Origin: Raffaelea ambrosiae
Taxonomy: Eukaryota; Ascomycota; Sordariomycetes; Ophiostomatales; Ophiostomataceae
Assembly (NCBI GenBank): GCA_002778195.1
Contig: PCDI01000015.1
Span: forward strand, 552,366 to 616,365
Direction: 5' to 3'
Length of the DNA stretch: 64,000 nt
Each line of letters starts with the position of its first letter. Positions within the stretch are counted from its first letter, which is position 1. Below the pieces are notes generated by a model. It had not been told where the DNA came from, ran no database searches, and saw only the letters and a program-made list of their open reading frames with translations. Made by a program: the position numbers and the translations under genes. Positions 12,212 through 23,371 of this stretch are shown piece by piece.

Positions 12212-12596
12212 TGTACGTCAGTTCCGGGTTTTGTCTCTATTTTCCGTTTCTTAATTTTCTTCTTTTGTGTGTTTCTTTCTGTTGTCTGCTTGGTTTGGTC
12301 ACAATGATTTGCTTGTTCAAAGGTGAGAGAGGGGGGATGCGTCAACCAAAAAGAGAGAGAACGGATTGTATATATATCTACTAGGGAAAAGGAAATAAAT
12401 CCCCCAAAAGCAGTAATCATGAATATCTGTGTTTAACAAGGAGAGAGCTGAGTTTTTGATTCCAGGCAGACAAAATGCCATTGGTCCTCCGAAAAGTAGT
12501 TCTTTCATTAGAAATTATGCCAAAAGAAAAAATTCCACATTTGAGCCAGATGTGCGTATAAGTGGGTGGGTTCTTCCAATTTACGCCACCGTAGGC
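12212..12596. other. Convergent 3' region
   Basis: This short AT-richer stretch lies between two convergent genes, the deaminase and the alpha/beta hydrolase, and should hold both 3' ends. Nothing else was recognised. Confidence 0.4.
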
Positions 12597-13526
12597 TTAC
12601 CACAAACCCGTCGTCTGCAGCAGGTATTCCGCCACCTCCACGGGGGCATCCACGGGTGACAGGTGGCCCGAACGTGGCATCACTTTGATCAGCTTCGTCG
12701 TCGCCGCCGGCAGCCTTCCATATACTTGGGTCTGCACACGGGCCAGGGGTTCGACCACGTCGTGCTCGGCGGCCAAGACCAGCACAGGCACAGCAATCCC
12801 GCCGACAGCGTCCATGTCTTTTGATATGTCCTCAGCCATGGCATAGGTCGGCCAGGCTGCACGGGCTGCGGCGTTTCCCCGAACCATGTCCTCGACAAGA
12901 AAGGACGGCAAGGGTGGTTCGCTGCCCTCCCGATATGTGACCGTCAACACTTGCCGCGCAACGAACGCGGCCGCTTCGGCTGTCTCGTACGCCTGCTTCT
13001 GCTGCTCCTGCATATCTGGCGGTAGTCGCAGCGCCGTTGGTGGCGCCGGGCTGACAAGGACGACGCCTTGGAGGCCGCGGACCGTGTTTCTTGCCGCCAC
13101 CAGCTGGGCCACCTTGGCGCCCATCGACAGGCCGACAAGGACGAAGCGACGGCGGTCTGGGTCAGGCAAGAGCTGCGGCAAGACGGCTTCGACGTCGCGG
13201 GCCAGGGTTGCTATGGAGTACGCAGTTCCATCATCGTCTTGGCCAGGGCCCGTGGACTCGCCCCAGCCTCGGAAGTCTAGAGCAATGGTGGGACAGCGAA
13301 GGCCCAGGTTACCCGGCGATGAGATGACACGGTCCCACGTGCGTGTGGAACCTCCCCAGAAATGGAGGAAGACGAGTGCAGTAGTCGTGGATTTGGTGGG
13401 AATGGTGGTCTCGGCTGCATCCGGTGACGGCTTGCCAGGGGGCTGAGGAGGTTCCGAGAGGACGGTGTGGATGCGCACGTTGGGCTCTAGCTGGATGAGC
13501 TTGTGTGTAAACGTGGGTACCGCCAT
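12597..13526 (-). CDS. Alpha/beta-hydrolase fold protein
   Basis: A single uninterrupted exon encodes 309 residues. The fold's signatures are present: an oxyanion-hole region HFWGGSTRTWD (about 55-65), DFRGWGES before the nucleophile elbow, the elbow GLSMG with Ser134, an acidic residue Asp256 in LAAEHDVV, and His288 in SGHLSP, giving a plausible Ser-Asp-His triad. The layout resembles epoxide hydrolase, esterase and haloperoxidase-like members, but Ser at the nucleophile position argues for an esterase, lipase or C-C hydrolase and against an epoxide hydrolase or dehalogenase. There is no signal peptide or membrane segment, so it is probably cytosolic. The substrate cannot be inferred from sequence or neighbours. 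The ATG chosen is the first in the frame with the complete N-terminal strand. Confidence 0.88.
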   Translation of the reverse strand: MAVPTFTHKLIQLEPNVRIHTVLSEPPQPPGKPSPDAAETTIPTKSTTTALVFLHFWGGSTRTWDRVISSPGNLGLRCPTIALDFRGWGESTGPGQDDDGTAYSIATLARDVEAVLPQLLPDPDRRRFVLVGLSMGAKVAQLVAARNTVRGLQGVVLVSPAPPTALRLPPDMQEQQKQAYETAEAAAFVARQVLTVTYREGSEPPLPSFLVEDMVRGNAAARAAWPTYAMAEDISKDMDAVGGIAVPVLVLAAEHDVVEPLARVQTQVYGRLPAATTKLIKVMPRSGHLSPVDAPVEVAEYLLQTTGLW

Positions 13527-16500
13527 GCTCAGAGTTTGTCGTCAATTACTAGTTTTGGGGCTGTAATGGTTGCTGCTGGTCGCTCAGAGTCTTTGCATTA
13601 TTAGAATAGCGAGAGTCTTCATTCTCATTTACGCGGATCCGTTCTTCACTTATGCTTCTTTTTTTTCCCCAAGAGACAGACATCCCGCCATCCTCGATGC
13701 AGTTCATGGCCGTTCCGACGCATGCCACTCATGATTCCATTGGAGCAGTGATTCCTCATAACAGGAGAACCGGCATGCTGTAGGTGAGCCGAGTACAACG
13801 GTTGGTTCAGCTATCAGTCCTCATTGGCTGAGTAGTCACACACAGGAAGTCCGGAGGGGGTGCTGAGTCATGTCACGTGGTCTATTGTGGCGTTCTGGAA
13901 TAGCGTCATTCTCTGTTCCCATCGGCCTGCACCGATTCCTTGTGCACCGCCGCACAGAGCGAGTCTCAAAGAGGACAAGCGCCTCCCTCTCCTTTCGATG
14001 GGGTCACTGATGGATCCCACCGCCACCGCTACCCTTTTTTGCCTTTTTTTTTTTTTAATGTTGCGCCCCTTTCATTTCTATTTTTAAACAGCTTGTTTGA
14101 CTTTTTTTTCTTTCCCTAGGCTGGGCACGAGCCGACGAGTTGGCAAAGTCGCGAGTTTTTCTGGGGAGACACGGTGAACCGCGAAATTAAAGACTCCGTA
14201 TTCTGCGCATTCCGGAGGAGACATTGCGCGGCCAGTAATTCTTCTTGTACTATGTAATCTAAAGAAAGATGGCGTCTACCGACATACATTGTATGCACAG
14301 TAGAAACGCCATTCTCCTATTGATTTTTTTTGGTTCTCCCCTATTCTTTGCGACGTGATATACAGTCCACACGAAACCAATAGCATTTTCACACCATCGA
14401 GTTGGCTGGCCAGTGGGTATTATTAATGCAGGAGGCAAGTACCGGCCTTCCGTCTTTGTGTGGCATGAGACGGGATTTGATGGCATGGATCTCACCCACA
14501 CGAGGACAAAATAGGCTGCAGTCAGCCATGAGCTTACAGGAGAGGTCAAATAAGCATTGGACAGTGATTCTGTCAGGAGGCGTGTCATCATAGGCCACTG
14601 CAGGGTTTGAAACACGCTGGAGACTGGGTTGTGTTGAGCTGCTGGATGGGGAATGGCCAGAAGGATCGATGGGCATGTTCGCAGCACGCTGTCATGTTCG
14701 GGCGTTGTCCACGGGGTATGGTCCACGGGATGTTGTTGTTCACAAGGGGGCGCCATTTGGACGTTGCACTTCCCGGCCCAGCAGGGTTTGAAACAAGTTT
14801 TTCTGTCCCCAAGGTAATACGGGAAGCGATCGGCAAGGGTTCCATAAGAGGGGGCCAGCAAATAGGGGCGCACCTTTGCGGAGACTACGCTAAAATGCTG
14901 CTGTACGAGGAGCCCCAAGTGATTAATGCTAGAGTAGAAAAAGCTTACTTGCGACGAAGTAAGATACGAGGAGAAGTATCGTATTACTACGAGTATGTAA
15001 TCGTAGGAACCAGGAGGCGGGAAACGGTCAGAAGCTACATGGTAGGCCACGGAGGCCACCTAGGATGGTGCTCAGCCATGGAGCGACCCAATAAAGAGAG
15101 AAAATACACTGTACGAGTAGGGACAGAAAGACAAAATAAACAAAACGGCATGGCCGACACGAACGGCCCGGAACACGCGTAAAAGCATACCTGCGCGATG
15201 CACTATGCGACAGCTTGGGAAGGCGCGATAGGAAAGAGAATTTCCTCCTCTCCTCTCCCTTTCTTTCGTTCCCCACGAGTTCCGTCTCTCTATGTGTGTC
15301 TTCCTCTCCCTTGGCATGTCCGTCGTCTGAATTAGCCAACGCGCTATGCTCGCCGCGCAGCGAGGGCTGACAGGCTTTCTCCGGAGCTATTGACGGCTTT
15401 GCCCACCTTCATCATATGTCCGTCCTCAGGCTCTTCTTGCGATCGCGGCTGCGTGAGAGCCACGTACCAAGCAGCCTGGGCCTTGGAAGGGCTGAAGCAC
15501 ACCGTCTCGCCTAATTGAGGTGTGGCTGACCATCCCATCGTGAGACTGCAAAGACGGCCTTGCAGCATCTTACTTAGTTGCACATGTTCAGGAGCGATCC
15601 AGCCTCCTGTCGCGCTCATACAGTGTGTCTCAGTCCAAGATCGTAGCGCCCTAGCTCCTAACTATCAATCGTAGTCTCTGCTAGTGACCGTTTGGCGTTC
15701 CAGGGAAGGGAAGGCGGGACCCTGACGTTCTTTCCCCTTTTGCCTGGCCCACCCCTAAAATTTTCAAACAAGCCGAGGGACCAAGAAGCCAAGCCCAAGA
15801 CGCCCCCCGACACGACCCAGAGCTAACTATGCCGTAAATGCACGCCCTGCGGCTCAGCCACAGCACCACTTTTAGCATTTCCACATCCACAGCCGTTCCT
15901 TCCTGCTAACCGTGGCTTCTCTTTGTGTCTGCGGTTCGCTCAGCTTTTTTTTTTGTGGTTTTGGTTTTGGCCTTTGGCATTCTTCTTTTCAGCTTTAAGC
16001 GTGGTCTCCCTTTCTTTTTCGTGTTTTGACATCCGCTTCCCCTCCCTCACGTCTCCAGAACCCAAAAAGGTCCTCAAGGCAAACTGTTCAGGGAGTGCCT
16101 CTGTCTGCATTGGTCTGCATCGGGTTTCTTACTTCTTATTTCTCTTTCTATTTGTTGCTGTTTTGGATCAGCCTGCCACCGTTGCTTGGAACCCGAAGCA
16201 TTATTCGTTTTCTGCCCTCTCTTCCTCCTTTTCTGCCTTCGCGCTTCTTTTCTTCATCTGCTCGACCCTTTCTCTCTTTGTCTGCCTTGCTTCAGTGCGG
16301 CCGCTCACAGACATCGCTCGCTCGCCTTGCCGGCCCCCCCTAGCCCCTTTCGTCCTGTTGGCCTGCATGAGACGTTGGCGCACCTCTCCTGCACCAGCGC
16401 TGCACCTCCACTCACCCCAATCCTGAGCCAGCCAAAACCGGACCTCAACCCCTGTCTTGTCTCCTTTCTCGCTTCCAAACCTCAAACACCACACGACCAA

Positions 16501-16681
16501 CGCCAGTTGTTGTCCAACTTTGTTCTTCTTTCATCTCCAGATCCGCCAGACCGCTGTCCCATCCCCCCCAGCCAAATTTATCAACTGCTTGCCAGCGCCC
16601 TGTCGTGTCTTTGACCTGTACTGCCAATCTGGCTTCTCTATCGAGCTGAATCGACTCTAGCCTTTTCCCTCCTCTCTCGCC
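13527..16681. other. Long divergent intergenic region upstream of the hydrolase and chitin synthase genes
   Basis: No protein-like frame was found in 3.2 kb. A TGAGTCA site at 13864 sits next to a CACGTG E-box at 13874-13879, about 340 bp upstream of the hydrolase start. Two octamer copies (14988, 15112) and a 14-nt word repeated at 14601 and 14782 lie in the middle. From about 15,900 to 16,680 the plus strand becomes strongly pyrimidine-rich and is probably the chitin synthase leader. A long minus-strand frame at 14259-15059 has no recognisable protein character. Confidence 0.45.
13864..13879. promoter_or_regulatory. TGAGTCA element adjacent to a CACGTG E-box
   Basis: The sequence holds TGAGTCA (AP-1/Gcn4-type bZIP site) and, three bases later, CACGTG (bHLH-type E-box). 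It lies about 340 bp upstream of the alpha/beta-hydrolase start. The element types are established; function here is inference. Confidence 0.4.
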
Positions 16682-19600
16682 ATGGCTTACAACGGCCGTG
16701 ACGGCCAAAACGGCCGCGAATACGAGGGCCACAATCTACAGGAGCTCCCTCGCGGCAACCAGGTAAGCAAGCAGCATCCTAGATGCCAGCAGAAGGATGA
16801 AGGGGGGAAAAGAGACAAAAAAAAGAAACAGTTGAGAATATTAGAGAGAACAGAGAGACAAAGACCCCGAAATTCGAGATGGTCTCCAAAAAAAACAAGA
16901 ACAAGGGGAGAATTGCAGATAGAAGCCTGCAGCTCTTCGCACAACCCCTATCTTTTCCGGCACCCATGACTTCTGGCTTCGAATTCTGATTCTGATTCTG
17001 ATTCTGACTCTCCTCTCAACAACAGTACCATCTTCCTCCTCAAGATGACGCCGACGAGGCCGAGCACTCGTTGCTCGGCCAGGGCACCTCCGCCTATGAT
17101 AATGACCACCTCGGCGTCGGCGGCATCCCCCCGCGGCCGAACTCGACATACAGCCTGAGCGAGTCCTACGTGCCGGGTGCGGGCACGACTGTGCGCGGCC
17201 AATCCCCCCATGCCCCGTCCCCCTTCCAGAACGACACAGGCCTGTCCAGCGGCATGGTCTACAACCCCGACCAGAACACCTTTGGCGGCTTCAACGTCGA
17301 CCGGCCAATGTCCACCGTCTCGTACCAAGACAGCGACCGGGACGAGAGCTTCTATCGTCGTCAGATGGAAGCATCTGGCGGCGGCAACCTCAAGCGCAGC
17401 CAGACCCGTAAGGTCAAGCTGGTCCAGGGCTCTGTCCTGAGCATCGACTACCCCGTGCCCAGCGCCATCCGCAACTCTGTCCAAAAGCAGTACCTCGATG
17501 CCGAGGCCAACCACGACGAGTTCTTCACGATGCGCTACACTGCCGCCACCTGCGATCCCAACGATTTCACCCTCAAGAACGGCTATGACCTGCGCCCGCG
17601 CATGTACAACCGTCACACCGAGCTGCTCATCGCCATTACCTACTACAACGAAGACAAGGTCCTGCTGTCGCGTACCCTGCACGGCGTCATGCAGAACGTC
17701 CGCGACATTGTCAATCTCAAGAAGTCCACCTTCTGGAACAAAGGCGGCCCGGCCTGGCAGAAGATTGTTGTCTGTCTTGTCTTTGACGGTCTGGAGAAGA
17801 CCGACAAGAACGTCCTCGATGTCCTCGCCACCGTCGGCATCTTCCAGGACGGCGTCATCAAGAAGGATGTCAACGGCCAGAACACCGTTGCCCATATTTT
17901 CGAGTACACGACTCAACTGTCCGTCACCCCCAACCAGCAGCTCATCCGCCCCACCCCCGAGAGCCCCAACAACCTGCCGCCCGTCCAGTTCCTCTTCTGC
18001 CTGAAGCAGGACAACAGCAAGAAGATCAACTCCCATCGTTGGCTCTTCAACGCCTTTGGACGCATTCTCAACCCCGAGGTCTGCATTCTGCTCGACGCCG
18101 GCACCAAGCCCAGCCCCAAGTCGCTGCTGGCCCTGTGGGAGGGTTTCTACAACGACAAGGATCTTGGCGGTGCCTGCGGTGAGATCCATGCCATGTTGGG
18201 CAAGGGTGGCCGCAAGCTGCTCAATCCCCTCGTCGCCGTCCAGAACTTCGAGTACAAGATTTCCAACATCCTCGACAAGCCCCTTGAGAGCGCTTTTGGC
18301 TACGTTAGCGTGTTGCCCGGTGCCTTCTCCGCCTACCGCTTCCGCGCCATCATGGGCCGTCCCTTGGACCAGTACTTCCACGGCGACCACACTCTGTCGA
18401 AGATTCTCGGCAAGAAGGGTATTGAGGGCATGAACATTTTCAAGAAGAACATGTTCTTGGCCGAGGACCGTATTCTGTGTTTCGAGCTTGTCGCCAAGGC
18501 TGGCCAGAAGTGGCATCTGTCCTACATCAAGGCCGCTAAGGGTGAGACCGATGTGCCCGAAGGTGCCGCCGAATTTATCGGCCAGCGTCGTCGTTGGCTG
18601 AACGGCTCCTTCGCCGCCAGTCTGTATTCGCTGATGCATTTCGGCCGCATGTACAAGAGCGGCCACAACATCGTCCGCATGTTCTTCCTGCACATCCAGC
18701 TCCTCTACAACATTGCTAATGTTATCTTCACCTGGTTCTCGCTCGCCTCGTACTGGCTTACTACTACTGTCATCATGGATCTGGTTGGCGACCCCGTCGC
18801 CGCTTCAGCTACGACTTCGGAGCATCACGGCTGGCCCTTTGGCGACACCGCGACCCCCATTGTCAATGCCGTTCTCAAGTACATTTACCTTGGCTTTGTC
18901 ATCCTGCAATTCATTCTGGCTTTGGGCAACCGTCCCAAGGGGTCCAAGTACACCTACGTCACGTCGTTTGTCGCCTTTGGCATCATCCAAGCCTATGTTC
19001 TCGTTCTTTCCGCCTATCTCGTCGTGCAGGCCTTCCAGACACCCCTCGGCGATCAGATCAAGACGGACAACGTGCAGGACTTCTTTGCCAGTGTGTTTGG
19101 TACCAATGCCGGCGCTGCTGGTGTCATTATTCTGGCCTTGTTCACCATCTACGGCCTGTACTTTGTCGCCTCGTTCCTCTACCTCGACCCCTGGCACATG
19201 TTCCACTCGTTCCCCTACTACTTGGTCCTCATGTCTACTTACATCAACATCCTGATGGTGTACGCCTTCAACAACTGGCATGATGTCTCGTGGGGTACCA
19301 AGGGTTCTGACAAGCAGGAAGCACTGCCTTCTGCCCAAGTCTTGAAGGGCGAGAAAGACGAGGCCGTCGTCGAGGAAGTCGAAAAGCCTCAGGAGGATAT
19401 CGACAAGGCTTTCGAATCCACAGTCAAGCGTGCTCTGCAGCCGTACAAGGAGGACGTCAAGCCTGAGCCTAAGGATATCCAGGATTCATACAAGTCCTTC
19501 CGTACGACGCTGGTCTCACTGTGGCTTTTCTCCAACTGCTTGCTGGCAGTTGCCATCACCAGCGACAACTTTGACAGCATGGGCATTGGCGTAAGTTTCT

Positions 19601-19811
19601 CTTCTGCTCTTCTTCTCTCTGTGTTTTCCTGTCTTTTCAACCTCATGCTGACCTGTTCTCTCTCTCCCCTCAGAAAACGGCTTCGAAGCGTACTGCTTGG
19701 TTCTTCAAGTTCCTTCTATTCGCCACTGCCTTCCTTTCTATCATTCGCTTCATTGGTTTCCTGTGGTTCCTTGGAAAGACCGGTCTCATGTGCTGCATTT
19801 CCCGGAGGTAA
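16682..19811 (+). CDS. Chitin synthase, class III type
   Basis: Three exons (16682-16762, 17026-19590, 19674-19811; introns 263 and 83 nt) give 927 residues. The start MAYNGRDG and the N-terminal QLQDLP-like and SYVPGAG stretches resemble class III enzymes such as Aspergillus ChsB and Neurospora CHS-1. The glycosyltransferase-2 core has LDAGTKP (Asp384), the acceptor motif EDR (507-509) and the processivity motif QRRRW (547-551). About seven membrane spans follow from residue 575. The last exon adds a final hydrophobic span and the C-terminus GLMCCISRR. The enzyme polymerises UDP-GlcNAc into chitin at the plasma membrane of growing tips and septa. A GATTCT hexamer repeat lies in intron 1. The family is certain; the class is assigned from N-terminal resemblance and intron layout. 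Confidence 0.96.
16985..17006 (+). repeat. GATTCT tandem repeat in chitin synthase intron 1
   Basis: There are about three and a half copies of a 6-nt unit (TTCTGA/GATTCT) ending roughly 20 nt before the splice acceptor, where a polypyrimidine tract is expected. It lies wholly in the intron. No function is inferred. Confidence 0.7.
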
Positions 19812-20864
19812 ACTCGATCATTCAAAGAACGGCCCCACGACTTATCAAACAAACACAAGTGTGTGCGCGTAAGGTTGTTGGTTCAGTTTGTGTGAGACGA
19901 ATAAGACATGGCAGTACGTGGCAAGGCGTGACAAGAGTTGACTATGCCGGGCAACCCACGGTTGAGTGGGATGAAAGGAGCACAAAAAATCGGCATGGAA
20001 TCTGGCGTTCTGTTTTCTGCGCTTTCCTTTTCTTTTTCGTTGTCATTTCATCATCTCCCATATATTTTATCTACTAGTTATATTTTCTTGGAGAATTTCC
20101 TGTTCCTGTCATTTGGACATTATGCCAAGTTTGTTTGTCTTGTTTTTCTTTTTGTTTTTCCTTGTTCTAGGTTTAGTCGATTTGCTGTTTTCTGTTTTTG
20201 CTTGCCTAGGACCGTTTTCAGAGAAGATGCTGAGTGCCAACATCGTCATTATTGATTAATTGAGAGATATCCCAATCTGTTAAACCAGTTAGCGGGGCTT
20301 GCAAGAAAGAAATTATGACATGAAGAACCTAGTCAAAGACTGCAGAGAGGCAGCCTTGTGGGCTGACAATTTTGCCGAGGCTGGCATCGAAGGTTTGCCT
20401 GCCCGTTGAAGCCCACTTACACGGAAGCACTCAGGGTGGCGCGAGTCACGTGTCCGCGTCCGGTCTGCGTTGGTGCTGGGAAATGATTGTTCCGTTTTCC
20501 GCCACTTCCTTTGACTGGGAAAGGCAACCAACCTGTTAGGCACCCAACGGCCCACCACATGCCTACCTGTCTTGCGCCAGAGAATTCCCCTCCATGGGTT
20601 TCCCATTCTGCGTTTCGCGAAGTCATACATAATACGATCGGTCCCTCCCGATTAAGAGTTCTACATTAGAAAGCCGCCACCACATACGACCGCGTCCGAG
20701 TGCACTCGAACTTCCCCTTTCCCCCATATTCCTTCTGTTTTTTTGTATAATTTTTTCTTTCTTTTCTCTCTTTTTTCTTTTTCTTTTGTCTTCTCCTTTC
20801 TTTTCCTTTTTGAACAATCCTCAGACACGACCGCACGTTCGGACCACGTGCACCAGCTATCACG
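19812..20864. other. Intergenic: chitin synthase 3' flank and UBC12 promoter
   Basis: About 1 kb without a protein-like frame. The left part is T-rich and probably the chitin synthase 3' UTR. The last 200 nt before UBC12 form a strong T/CT tract. No RNA gene was recognised. Confidence 0.4.
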
Positions 20865-21812
20865 ATGTTGAAGATATGGTCTATGGTACGCTTTACCTGA
20901 AAGGGAGGAGGGGTTGAGGCGGAGAAACGGGAAGGGACAGAGGAAAGAGAAGCGGCAGTGGGGGACTAGGGGAGAGGAGAGCGTGGGAGATGAGGCGGCT
21001 GCATTCTCAAAGAGGGTTATTCTTCGTTCAAGTGGGCTAACCGTTTGTCGTTGTTTCTGTCTGTACAGAAAAAGGAGCAGCAGAAGGCAGAGAATGCCGA
21101 GATTGCGACATCCGGCGGCAAGAAGAAGAAGGTGACGGCAGCGCAGTTGCGCGTACAAAAAGGTGAGGAGCCCTAGAGATCTTTTGAGATCTTTTGACAC
21201 GCAGAGAGATCAGCCCGTCTCTAACCTCTCCAGACCTCTCTGAACTGTCCCTCGGCAACACGATGAAAATCGACTTCCCCGATGCCGACGATATCCTCAA
21301 CTTTACCCTGACCATCGAGCCCGACGAGGGTATGTACCGCGGCGGCCGCTTCGTCTTTAACTTCCACATCACCCCGAACTTCCCTCACGAACCGCCCAAG
21401 GTCGAGTGCCAGCAAAAGATTTACCATCCCAACATTGACCAGCAGGGCAAGGTGTGCCTGAATATTCTGCGCGAGGACTGGAAGCCGGTCCTCAACCTGA
21501 ACGCAGTGATTGTCGGATTGCAGGTGGGTTCTCAGACACCTTGACTGGTAGTTTTGACTCTGATAAGAGTTAACTGTTACCGGCTATCGACGCCACCCTC
21601 CCCCCCCCCCATCCCTTTGCCACAGAGTTAATGTCTGTCTAACATCTGCCTAGTTCCTCTTCCTCGAACCGAATGCTTCCGACCCTTTGAACAAGGAGGC
21701 GGCCGAGGACCTGCGGAGCCACCGGGAGAACTTCAAGCGGAACGTGCGCGTATCGATGGGCGGCGGATCGGTGCGGGGCTTCACATACGACAAGGTGCTG
21801 ATCCAGAAATAA
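20865..21812 (+). CDS. UBC12: NEDD8-conjugating enzyme E2 UBC12
   Basis: Four exons (20865-20885, 21069-21162, 21234-21523, 21654-21812) give 187 residues. The 21-nt first exon encodes MLKIWSM, matching the hydrophobic N-terminal extension by which Ubc12 docks on its E1 and on the Dcn1-type co-E3. A Lys-rich linker follows, then the UBC fold with the HPN motif (103-105) and the active-site Cys113 in GKVCLNILREDWKP; the WKPVLNLN continuation is characteristic of UBC12 among E2s. It accepts NEDD8/Rub1 from the Ula1-Uba3 E1 and passes it to cullins, opposite in effect to the COP9 signalosome, two of whose subunits are encoded further right. An ambiguous base (n) sits at 21822, just past the stop codon, in a G-rich tract. 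Confidence 0.95.
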
Positions 21813-23371
21813 AGCGAAGGTNGGGGGGGGAGGGGGGGGTTGGGTATACCACGAAAATACAGAGGATTGAGACACACCCACACTGCCCTGTCCTTGCGAC
21901 AGAGGTGCTGCCCGCAGAGAGGGTATGGAGCAAGAGTGGCAGTCCCTACCTTGCTTTTGTCTTCCTGTCTCCCTGTCTTCTTGTTGTCTCAGCCGCGACC
22001 TCCCTCCTGACCACCTCACTTTGCAGAGGTTTTCTTTATTATTGCTTTCCCGGTACAGACATATCACGCAGAGAAAGAGCAAGCGAAATCATCCAGACCA
22101 GAGCGATAGAGTTTGGGAGAGAGTGTGACTTTGGCGGGAAGAAATAATGGGCTCGAAGAGCAGGGGGGGCAGCATTCGAAAGGAGTCACAGGTTTACTTT
22201 TATTTTTATTGTTTTCGTTTGTTTTCTAATGATTTGACGTGTTTCTCTTCATCATACTCTTCCATTTTCTCTGGTCTTTTATATATTTGTCCTTTTTGAC
22301 ACACACCATTCCTCCACAGTTGTATTGACTGTTTTTGTCAAGTACCTGATAGACTTTCTTTCCCCATTTGCAAGTTTCGATGTTGTCCTTGGTTTGTATT
22401 GTCCAAAGGATAGCCTGCTGCTTCTAACAGTTTAAAGAGTCCCGAATTATAACGTCAGAGACAAGGTGTTGCCCAGCTGATCCTACCTGAGTTTGTAACC
22501 CGTATTCATAAGAGCAATCAATGCTAGAAATGTTGGCCAGGGACGGCTGATTACCGTTCGATACACGACAAACCTCCCGGTCCTCCTCACAGCCTTATGT
22601 AAGTCATTCTATAGTGCCATTTCAAGATATCTGCCATCAAACTGTCATTTATCTGGTCTTCTTGATCATGTGACGCTTCCTGTCTTCTTGCTAACTCTTC
22701 ATTGCAACACTATCCCATCTGACTCGAGGTTCGCTGACTTGCGCGTGAGACCGGCTGAATGATAGCTTATTTCTTAAGCGGATGTACCCGCATGCAGGGA
22801 CAGCTCTGTTTCGAATGCAGACTCTCTTTCCAGAGGCCGTTTCGCTCTTGGTACTGCATCTTCACTCTAATGGGCTGCTGCTGTATGGCTTTCTCATCCC
22901 TACATGGCAGTCACGTGGCAGTGCAGGGTCTATGTTGGTCTGTGCCTACGCGGGGAGACTAGCACGTTGGTATCGCTGGCTTCCCCATTTATTGTCAACA
23001 GCCCACCAAGCGGCATCGGCAGTGGGATGGGAAAAAGAGGGCACAAAAAGCAGAAAAATGCCACCGGCAGCGAAAAATGGTCCAAAAAGCACGAGGAAAA
23101 GAGGGCCAGACGGGTCCACCGGAGACGCACAAGACTCCCCGAGCCAATTGAGTCACCCAAAAAAATCCCCAGAGCTCCTCCTAGCAACCTCCTCCCTTGG
23201 AGCATTTTTTTCCTGTAAGAGTATTTTAAAAGGGTATTTACACCCCTCTTTCTCTTTTCTGTCTTTCCATTTTTCTGTTCCCTCTTCTGATTCTCTCCCC
23301 ACAAAGTTCATTCTCCTCATCCTTTTGCCCTTTGCCCGTCCAACTCCCCAATCTCCCCTCAACCACACACA
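21813..23371. other. Intergenic: UBC12 3' flank and ILV5 promoter
   Basis: No protein-like frame. It contains one unresolved base at 21822 between G homopolymers, a T-rich 3' flank to about 22,450, the ILV5 upstream region with a TGAGTCA site, a TATTTTAAAA box at 23222-23231, and a CT-rich initiator region immediately before the ILV5 start. Confidence 0.5.
23149..23155 (+). promoter_or_regulatory. Gcn4/CPC1-type site (TGAGTCA) upstream of ILV5
   Basis: A perfect TGAGTCA lies 217 bp before the ILV5 ATG and about 70 bp before a TATA-like TATTTTAAAA. Branched-chain amino-acid genes are classic targets of cross-pathway control (Gcn4 in yeast, CPC-1/CpcA in moulds) through this site. Seen directly; regulation is inferred. 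Confidence 0.6.

Noticed and set aside
7743..13526. P450, deaminase and alpha/beta hydrolase as a possible metabolic gene cluster
   Set aside because: There is no synthase, terpene cyclase, transporter or pathway regulator; the deaminase is primary metabolism, and orientations and spacing are ordinary.
14259..15059. 266-codon minus-strand open frame in the intergenic region
   Set aside because: No recognisable domain, unusual composition, starts and ends within repeat-bearing intergenic DNA, and there are competing frames on the other strand. Looks like chance.
16948..18693. 581-codon frame antisense to chitin synthase
   Set aside because: A shadow of strong third-position GC bias in the real gene; no homology is apparent and the sense strand has all catalytic motifs.
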